Below, piece after piece: positions 1-5,321 of a stretch of 18,048 bases of DNA; within the stretch, counting starts at the first letter, position 1; each line of letters begins with the position of its first letter. The translations under genes were made by a program, and so were the position numbers. A model generated the notes under the pieces. The model ran no database searches. It was not told the origin of the DNA and saw only the letters and a list, made by a program, of their open reading frames with translations. This DNA comes from Phycisphaerales bacterium. GTDB taxonomy: Bacteria > Planctomycetota > Phycisphaerae > Sedimentisphaerales > Anaerobacaceae. The stretch lies in contig DQCG01000272.1 of NCBI GenBank assembly GCA_003533825.1, forward strand, positions 1 through 18,048, written 5' to 3'.

Positions 1-1
1 A

Positions 2-1270
2 CTAGAGACTGACAGTCGCTGCCATTTGGCTGTTAGAGGTTCTGGCACTACTCAAAACACTGAGTATTGGTATCACAAAGACCTGATAGGCTCGACTAGA
101 CTCCTGTCGGACGTCGCAGGTGATCAGATTGTCGCGAGCAATAACCAACCGATCAAGTATCGTTATTCGCCGTTCGGCGTCTTGTTATCCCCTCATCCAG
201 CCAATTCGAATCGCTTCCTGTTTTCTGGGCGCTGTTATGACCAGATGCTAGAAGGTTATGGTTTCAGGGCAAGACATTATTCACTTGAGTTGGGTAGATT
301 TCTACAAAGAGATCCAGAGAGACATAAGGCAAATCTGAATTTGTATGAGTATGTTGATAATAATCCTATGAATACCGTTGATCCGGATGGGAAGAAGCCA
401 GGTAAAATATCTGGGCCTGGGATTGGTCGTAAGTTTCGTAGCCTCAATGAGCTTATCCTACATCGAATGGCAACAGATAAGCGCTTTGCGCTTCAGGTTA
501 TGCGGAATAGAACATGGGGCCTCTATATGGGAACCCACGGTCGACCGGGTCAAATGGATGAACCACAGGATTGGATCTTAAGCGAAGCAAGAGAGGACAA
601 GTCAGCTGTATGGGCGCATGATCTTAAGTTTCTTCTTAGTAATATACTGCCAACCTCTCGTATGAACAAGCTAATAAGAGCTTCTACCATGTTAAACAAG
701 CAACGAATTGGTACCAAGCTATCTGTAGTAATAAAGACTTCTTCAACACCCCGTCCTCCCGTAACAAGAATGACTTCGTCTACGGGGGGAACGTCACTCG
801 CGCCAAGAATGACTTCTTCTACAGCAAGATCACCGGCTCCAAGCCGTCCCCGAGTACCGACTCCTCGAGCTGGTGAAACTGACATGTCCTACGGAACCCG
901 AGTGCATCAGTATCTTCCCAGGATCGTGCAAAAATATAATCCTGGTGTGACCGGTACATACAATGTGCGAATCGGTTTAACAGGTCCAGATTTAGAGAAT
1001 CCGGTAGGGCTAAATGCGGTTTTCGGGGAGATGAAATCCCTTTGGGGTCGACAAAGTGAAATGCTCAGACAAGCAAGAAGATGGGGCTACGATCCTCAAA
1101 CAGGCCGCTATTGGTTATATGATCGTAATACTGGCAATGTGTACGAAGGTATCTTCCAAACAGAAAAGTTCCGGAGTGGAAGATTCAGACCTCGATATCG
1201 AGGAGGGAGCGGCAACTGGCCACATAATCCACTACAACGTTCAACATCCGGCACTATCGAGCTTGAATAG
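2..1270 (+). CDS. RHS repeat-associated core protein, C-terminal part with a putative nuclease toxin tip (5'-partial)
   Basis: The frame is open to the left edge of the window, so the TTG at 26 is not the real start and only the C-terminus of a large RHS/YD-repeat protein is seen. Counting from TTG-26, residues 14-122 match the conserved RHS core: YWYHKDLIGS, YSPFG, RARHYS, LGRFLQRDP, then the EYVDNNPMN..DPDG signature that marks the cleavage/junction point of the RHS cage. The variable tip follows. About residues 238-285 are a Ser/Thr/Pro/Arg-rich linker with a repeated MTSST unit. The last ~125 residues contain YGTRVH, a G-E-M-K motif (E335, K337) and a WGYDP..GRYWLYDRNTG stretch, which resembles restriction-endonuclease-fold (D..ExK) toxin domains. 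RHS proteins deliver such tips into rival cells through type VI or other secretion routes. The RHS assignment is firm; the nuclease call is an inference from the motif. Confidence 0.85.
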   Translation, partial: LETDSRCHLAVRGSGTTQNTEYWYHKDLIGSTRLLSDVAGDQIVASNNQPIKYRYSPFGVLLSPHPANSNRFLFSGRCYDQMLEGYGFRARHYSLELGRFLQRDPERHKANLNLYEYVDNNPMNTVDPDGKKPGKISGPGIGRKFRSLNELILHRMATDKRFALQVMRNRTWGLYMGTHGRPGQMDEPQDWILSEAREDKSAVWAHDLKFLLSNILPTSRMNKLIRASTMLNKQRIGTKLSVVIKTSSTPRPPVTRMTSSTGGTSLAPRMTSSTARSPAPSRPRVPTPRAGETDMSYGTRVHQYLPRIVQKYNPGVTGTYNVRIGLTGPDLENPVGLNAVFGEMKSLWGRQSEMLRQARRWGYDPQTGRYWLYDRNTGNVYEGIFQTEKFRSGRFRPRYRGGSGNWPHNPLQRSTSGTIELE

Positions 1271-1486
1271 GTGAGAAGAGGCAGTAAAGCGAAAGGATGG
1301 AAGAAGCGTAATTCTGAGGACATACTTAATTCTTGGCTGTCGGTTGGCACAGGTAAAGAATGGAACCAGGTTTCCCAACGCTACTTACATTTGTCGATTA
1401 CAAGTTTTGTGGTTGAATCAAAAAGAGACTGCATTCGTATTATGAGGATTTTTTTGAATTGAACCTAAAAGCTGCTGACGACTGGC

Positions 1487-1591
1487 ATGCCGAATAAGTA
1501 TTCGCATGGTGACTCCGTCATATTTGTACAACAGTCTTTTTGGGATGAGTTGGCGAGGTGGTTAAGGAAGTGTGGACTATGCAGAGCATAA
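1487..1591 (+). CDS. small hypothetical ORF (34 aa), overlaps the next gene
   Basis: An ATG at 1487 opens a 34-residue frame ending in TAA at 1589-1591, overlapping the ATG of the following gene (1579) by 13 bases. The translation has a plausible protein composition (KYSHGDSVIFVQQSFWDEL followed by RWLRKCGLC), but no clear Shine-Dalgarno precedes the ATG. Its position after the RHS toxin and its overlap with a small gene suggest a downstream partner such as an immunity protein, or the remnant of a longer gene. I do not recognise the family, and it may be chance. Confidence 0.25.
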   Translation: MPNKYSHGDSVIFVQQSFWDELARWLRKCGLCRA

Positions 1592-1923
1592 ATAGAACAG
1601 CGGCAATCATAAGACCAAGGCAACCTTTTGTCTATTGGCTGAACTCGTTGCCGGATGATGACCACGACTACACACTCGAAGAACTTTCTACAGATAATCT
1701 CACCTTTCTTATCCCTGAAGCGGACAGCCGCGAAGGGGCCATGGACTATATCCGGAAAAAACATAACCTGATATTCGAGTGGGAACTTTGGGGCTGGGTG
1801 ACGGTAGAAAGGTGGTGGCCTGCCAAACGAGATTAAAAGGTGTTCAAAGAATGGTTCGAGATTGAGATAAATTCTGAGGTTTTTGACCTAGTGGATGGAG
1901 AGGTTGAGAAGGAGGATGTGTAA
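1579..1923 (+). pseudogene. small conserved-looking hypothetical protein, interrupted by an in-frame TAA
   Basis: The ATG at 1579 has a strong ribosome binding site (AAGGAAG, 8 bases upstream). The frame runs 85 codons (NRTAAIIRPRQPFVYWLNSL near the start, LWGWVTVERWWPAKRD at the end) to a TAA at 1834-1836. Directly after that stop, in the same frame, 28 more codons with clearly protein-like content continue (KVFKEWFEIEINSEVFDLV, then an acidic tail) to TAA at 1921-1923. From memory, widespread small bacterial proteins of about 115-130 residues share this layout: Q/K-P-F-x-x-W near the start, then x-W-P-K/A-K-R followed without a break by K-x-F-x-E-W-F-E-x-E and D-L-V. The stop therefore splits one gene, for instance a TAT-to-TAA change. 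Its place after the RHS toxin gives some chance of an immunity role, but this is unproven. Confidence 0.6.
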
Positions 1924-2034
1924 CAATGGAATAATGTGACTATGGCACAGACTCTGCAGCCACACTTTTTCTCTTCAGCACGCTGGCAGAACGAGGAGCA
2001 TATTAAAGATGAATAGGGTTAATCCGAGCCGCCG

Positions 2035-2058
2035 ATTTGCAACACAATTTGCAACAGA
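2035..2058 (+). repeat. tandem 12-bp direct repeat (ATTTGCAACACA / ATTTGCAACAGA)
   Basis: There are two adjacent 12-base units differing at one position, 110 bases left of the tRNA-Phe half. The same strand reads in one frame as a short 4-residue protein repeat (FATQ FATD), and that frame stops just before the att core at 2166. Either a coding relic of an integrase C-terminus or an integrase arm-binding repeat is possible. Confidence 0.5.
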
Positions 2059-2167
2059 CATGCACGTTTGCGCTACTGTTGGGCTACGGTTGCGCTTCGG
2101 CCAGCATCACAAGTTCTTATTTGACAAGTATAAACCATTTATTCACAAATACTTACAAGCGAGATAG

Positions 2168-2214
2168 GCGGACTGAAAATCCGTGTGTCGGTGGTTCAAA
2201 TCCACTCCTGCCCA
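2168..2214 (+). tRNA. 3' half of a tRNA-Phe gene (anticodon GAA): att-site remnant
   Basis: An anticodon stem GCGGA/TCCGT (2168-2172 with 2180-2184) encloses the loop CTGAAAA, anticodon GAA at 2175-2177, for Phe. The T arm GGTGG-TTCAAAT-CCACT (2190-2206) and the acceptor 3' strand CCTGCCC plus discriminator A (2207-2214) follow. No GGGCAGG acceptor 5' strand or D arm lies in the required place upstream, so this is not a complete tRNA. Tyrosine recombinases use the anticodon/T-arm half of tRNA genes as the attachment core, and the duplicated 3' half is left at the far end of the element. The inserted element would then be on the left of this site, with the intact tRNA beyond the window. Confidence 0.8.
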
Positions 2215-2229
2215 TTCTTATAAGTCTTT

Positions 2230-2263
2230 GGCTGGCAATCATTTACGGTTGCCGGCCTTTTTT
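2230..2263 (+). terminator. Rho-independent terminator downstream of the tRNA-Phe relic
   Basis: A 9-bp stem GGCTGGCAA / TTGCCGGCC (2230-2238 with 2249-2257, one G-T pair) with a 10-base loop is followed by six T residues (2258-2263). It lies 15 bases after the tRNA 3' end, as expected for the original tRNA-Phe terminator. Confidence 0.75.
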
Positions 2264-2283
2264 CGTTATGGGCCAAAATGGGG

Positions 2284-2305
2284 GGTGCGCAACAGGTGCG
2301 CAACA
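2284..2305 (+). repeat. tandem 11-bp direct repeat (GGTGCGCAACA x2)
   Basis: Two perfect, directly adjacent 11-base units lie 70 bases right of the tRNA-Phe half. They share the core GCAACA with the repeat on the left of the att core. They are candidate recombinase or excisionase arm sites, although the chromosomal side usually lacks these. Confidence 0.5.
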
Positions 2306-2381
2306 AATCCTGACACAGCACCTGGCCGGATGCCACGCTCGCTCGGTCGACAAGGTCAGTTGCGACAGCAATTCTAAACGT

Positions 2382-2404
2382 GTGCAAAGCGATATGCTTT
2401 GCAC
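2382..2404. other. perfect hairpin between the att site and the GH3 gene
   Basis: GTGCAAAGC and GCTTTGCAC (9 bp, perfect) flank a 5-base loop GATAT. It sits 95 bases beyond the stop of the minus-strand GH3 gene and could end its transcript. There is no T-run in either direction, so a classic intrinsic terminator is not supported. The rest of 1924-2498 holds no convincing gene apart from the att relic, terminator and repeats. Confidence 0.4.
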
Positions 2405-2498
2405 TTACATCGAGCGTAATATTTATGATTAGTATCAGGCAGCATGGCTTTAAGTCAGAATATGACCTAAAGGTAAATCTCTTGGACTCAATCCGGAC

Positions 2499-5078
2499 TC
2501 ATTCGACCGCGATTTTCTCTATCAAGCGGATGTCTCTGGACGAACTACCAATGAGCAGTTCGAATTCACCCGGCTCTATGATCCACCTTTTCTGAATTGG
2601 GCTGAAAAATGCAAATGCATCTCTGTTTAGATAGAGCTCTACCTGCTTTGTTTGATCCGGGAGCAATGCGATCTTCGCAAACGCTTTAAGCTCTTTATTC
2701 GGTCGGTCCACCGAAGCTTCGATATCCCTGACATAGAGCTGAACCGTTTCGGCGCCGGCGGATTTACCCGCGTTTTTCACATTGAGTGTGATACGGGCAC
2801 TGCCATCTCCATTCTGCTCTATCCGTAGATTACTGTATTCAAACTCCGTATATGACAATCCGTGTCCGAAAGGAAACAGCGGCTCGATACCTCTTGTATC
2901 GTAGTGCCGGTATCCCACATAGATCCCTTCTCCATACGACACGCGTCGCTTCCGGCCAGGGAAGAAACCGTGGGAAGGATTGTCTTCCAGGCTCCTCGGA
3001 AATGTTTCCGGAAGCTTGCCGGATGGATTTACATCGCCAAAAACCACCCTGGCAATTGCGTTTCCGCCTTCCTGGCCCGGGTAGTACGCTTCCATAACAG
3101 CAGCTACTTCACTCAGCCACGGCATTGTTATAGGCGTACCATTGATCAGCACGATGACCGTATTGGCATTAGCCCCTGCGACGGCTCTGATAAGTTCATC
3201 TTGCCCCTCCGGAAGGGAAAGGTCCTCTCTATCGTTCATTCCCCCCTCAAACAGATTGGACAATCCCGCAAACACAATCGCCGCTTCACTCTCCGCGGCG
3301 AGCCGTACGGCATCTTCGATAGGGCTATGCCGACCAGGCACTTCCCATTCCAATCGGATCGCATTCTTGTTGCCCCATTTCCGGAATTCCAGGCGTATGT
3401 CGCAGGTTGTCCCTCCCTTCATATAGATTTTGACGTTTTTGCTCTTTCTCGAAAAGACCGCCTCAAACGTCTCATCGGGAAGGTTTTCCCATTGGTCGAT
3501 AGCTGTCTTACCGTTGAGATAGAGCCTGAATCCGCCCTCGTGACAAGTCACGCCAATTCGATAGGTTCCAGTATAGGGCGCGCGGACATTCCCGGTCCAT
3601 CGAACCGAATAACTGCTTTTTCCGACCTCTTTGCAGGGAGCCGCCCAACCCCAGGAGAAATCCACTTTTTCGTCAATTCTTACACACGATGGCTTGCCCA
3701 CGAGTCCTCCGTTATCGAAGTACTCTCCTTTCAATCCACTTACACTCTTGCCTTGATCTATGGTGATTAAGTATTGGTTGCCCACAATCGGAAAGTCGCC
3801 TTTCATCGTGACTCCTTCGATGAATTTGATCGAGACAGCCTTATTGCAGTAGTCCTTCAGCCCTTTCAACGGGCTGACGGCAGAACATGCGGTTACTGAG
3901 GCGCTGCCTCCTCCACCAAGCCTTGCCTCCTGTGCGTTAGGCCCAATAACGGCCAGTTTGCTGAGCTTCGACCGATTCAGAGGAAGGACTCCCGATCTAT
4001 TCTTGAGCAGGATGATCGAAGCCTCAGCGGCCTTTCTGGCAAGTTCTCGGTGCTTTGCAGTATTTGACTCTGCGGCAAGTTTAGGATGATCACGGTCAAG
4101 TAGTTTGGATTTTACAAGCGCTCTGAGGTATCTGCTGACTCTATCGTTCAGCTCATCTTCCGTGAGTATGCCCTGCGCGACTGCGTTTAGGATGTCTTTC
4201 GTAGCCATGAATCGACCCGGCCCAGGCATTTCAATATCCAAACCGGCAGTAATACTCTCACTCCCTTGTACGGACCGCCAGTCAGAAACAACAAATCCGT
4301 CATAACGCCACTCTTCCTTGAGTATTGTGGAGATGAGATGTTTGGAAGCACTCGTCGGATGGCCGTTGAGACCGTTGTAAGCGGTCATCACTCCCCATGG
4401 ATTTGCATCCAACACCGGGATCTTAAACGCTGGAAGGTATATCTCACGAAGGGCTCGCTCGGACACCTCAACATTCAAGTTTTGTTGATTGGTCTGTTGG
4501 TTGTTTGCCGTCATAGCTTTGATGACAGCTCCGATGTGCTCCGATTGAACACCCTTGATAAAGGATGACGCTAACGATCCAGCCAGAAATGGATCTTCAG
4601 AATACGTCTCGTAGTTACGGCCGTTCAAGGGCGTCCTGTGGATATTGACCATTGGAGCCAGAAGAATCGCGGAACCCAGATCCCTCGCTTCCCGGGCGAT
4701 CGCACTGCCAATCTCATAGACCAGCTTTCTATCCCATGAGGCTGCCTGCGCGACAGCCGTTGGAAAGCACGTTGCACAACCTGAATACTGTCCGGTTTCA
4801 TCGAGGATGACAGTGACGCCGTGTCCGCAATCCGTCACTTGCACCGAGGGGATACCAAGTTTTTCGACGCTCTTCATGAACCACATATTCTTGCCGGACA
4901 TGAATCCGGCCTTCTCATCCAGAGTCAAACGCCCGAGAAGATCCTCCACCCTCAGCTCCACAGAGGCATTCGGATCCGTGTATATATGGTTTGTCGCGTA
5001 TGCAACGTTACATAGTATCAGGAATGTAGAAATCACAAGATATCCTGTAGGCGTTCGTATGAGTGTTGAAAACAACAT
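2499..5078 (-). CDS. secreted glycoside hydrolase family 3 enzyme with PA14 insert (beta-glucosidase-like)
   Basis: Exo-acting beta-glycosidase of the GH3 beta-glucosidase/xylosidase type. I prefer the ATG at 5078 (AAGGAAC 8 bases upstream). An ATG at 5096 is in frame but has no ribosome binding site. Numbering from 5096, a Sec signal peptide occupies about residues 7-35. The GH3 TIM barrel covers about 45-330 with GRNYETYSEDP (159-169) and the nucleophile D272 in VVSDW. The second domain is split by a PA14 lectin-like insert (about 452-588). The acid/base candidate is E617 in FEGGMNDR, upstream of LSLP. A FnIII-like C-terminal domain starts near 745 (FGHGLSYTEFEY). The length suits PA14-containing GH3 proteins. 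Oddity: the family K-H pair reads K193-A194 in IKAMTANNQ, so the usual substrate-binding His is absent. It is transcribed divergently from the DUF1080 gene. Confidence 0.92.
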   Translation of the reverse strand: MLFSTLIRTPTGYLVISTFLILCNVAYATNHIYTDPNASVELRVEDLLGRLTLDEKAGFMSGKNMWFMKSVEKLGIPSVQVTDCGHGVTVILDETGQYSGCATCFPTAVAQAASWDRKLVYEIGSAIAREARDLGSAILLAPMVNIHRTPLNGRNYETYSEDPFLAGSLASSFIKGVQSEHIGAVIKAMTANNQQTNQQNLNVEVSERALREIYLPAFKIPVLDANPWGVMTAYNGLNGHPTSASKHLISTILKEEWRYDGFVVSDWRSVQGSESITAGLDIEMPGPGRFMATKDILNAVAQGILTEDELNDRVSRYLRALVKSKLLDRDHPKLAAESNTAKHRELARKAAEASIILLKNRSGVLPLNRSKLSKLAVIGPNAQEARLGGGGSASVTACSAVSPLKGLKDYCNKAVSIKFIEGVTMKGDFPIVGNQYLITIDQGKSVSGLKGEYFDNGGLVGKPSCVRIDEKVDFSWGWAAPCKEVGKSSYSVRWTGNVRAPYTGTYRIGVTCHEGGFRLYLNGKTAIDQWENLPDETFEAVFSRKSKNVKIYMKGGTTCDIRLEFRKWGNKNAIRLEWEVPGRHSPIEDAVRLAAESEAAIVFAGLSNLFEGGMNDREDLSLPEGQDELIRAVAGANANTVIVLINGTPITMPWLSEVAAVMEAYYPGQEGGNAIARVVFGDVNPSGKLPETFPRSLEDNPSHGFFPGRKRRVSYGEGIYVGYRHYDTRGIEPLFPFGHGLSYTEFEYSNLRIEQNGDGSARITLNVKNAGKSAGAETVQLYVRDIEASVDRPNKELKAFAKIALLPDQTKQVELYLNRDAFAFFSPIQKRWIIEPGEFELLIGSSSRDIRLIEKIAVE

Positions 5079-5117
5079 TGAACAAAGTTCCTTCATTACA
5101 GGAGATTAACATAAGCT

Positions 5118-5131
5118 CTTGAGATTTCAAG
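5118..5131. promoter_or_regulatory. short palindrome upstream of the GH3 gene
   Basis: CTTGA-GATT-TCAAG is a perfect 5-bp inverted repeat 40 bases upstream of the GH3 start in the divergent intergenic region. It is a possible operator half-site pair. The evidence is only symmetry and position. Confidence 0.25.
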
Positions 5132-5141
5132 AAATAACATT

Positions 5142-5156
5142 ATGATAAGATATCAT
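5142..5156. promoter_or_regulatory. ATGATA-AGA-TATCAT inverted repeat, possible operator
   Basis: A perfect 6-bp inverted repeat with a 3-base centre lies between the GH3 gene and the divergent promoter. It is AT-rich and of a size used by LacI/GntR-type dimers, but the regulator cannot be named. Confidence 0.3.
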
Positions 5157-5205
5157 CAGGTGATAAAGATCGCTCCAATATTATGCAAGAAGATGGCTAA
5201 AAGCA

Positions 5206-5235
5206 TTGAAATCGAAGGGTGAATACCCGTATAAT
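5206..5235 (+). promoter_or_regulatory. sigma70-like promoter for the VCBS/DUF1080 gene
   Basis: TTGAAA (5206-5211) and a perfect TATAAT (5230-5235) are 18 bases apart, pointing rightwards into the gene at 5309. The spacer contains a small palindrome GGGT-GAAT-ACCC (5217-5228), which could be a repressor site. Start of transcription would be near 5242. Confidence 0.55.
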
Positions 5236-5264
5236 ACAGACTATATAATGAAGGAGCACCGTTT

Positions 5265-5321
5265 ATGAAGGTAAATATACTCGGCCCGATCCAGTCAGGA
5301 GAAACACAATGGAAAATGTAG
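5265..5321 (+). other. 18-codon leader ORF overlapping the start of the DUF1080 gene
   Basis: An ATG at 5265 has a good Shine-Dalgarno (AAGGAG at 5251-5256) and encodes 18 residues, ending in TAG at 5319-5321 just inside the main gene (ATG 5309). It is itself preceded by a 6-codon ORF (5248-5268, MKEHRL) whose TGA overlaps its ATG as ATGA. It could couple translation of the main gene or be chance. Confidence 0.25.

Noticed and set aside
1271..1462. 63-aa GTG-start ORF directly after the RHS stop as an immunity gene
   Set aside because: It has no ribosome binding site, its composition is not clearly protein-like and its frame is no better than the alternatives. Position is its only support.
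1545..1580. tRNA-Leu/Ser-like string (GGCGAGGTGGTTAAGG)
   Set aside because: It resembles a tRNA D-arm, but no matching acceptor, anticodon or T arms follow. It overlaps the start region and ribosome binding site of the small gene.
2037..2432. 131-aa ORF through the att region
   Set aside because: It runs through the tRNA half, the terminator and the repeats, so it cannot be a real gene.
2862..3770. 302-aa plus-strand ORF
   Set aside because: It is antisense to the well-supported GH3 gene and has no recognisable domain.
5097..5109. TACAGGAGATTAA shared with the ribosome binding site region at 17758-17770
   Set aside because: At 5097 it is on the strand opposite the GH3 gene with no ORF behind it. 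A purine-rich chance match or relic cannot be separated.
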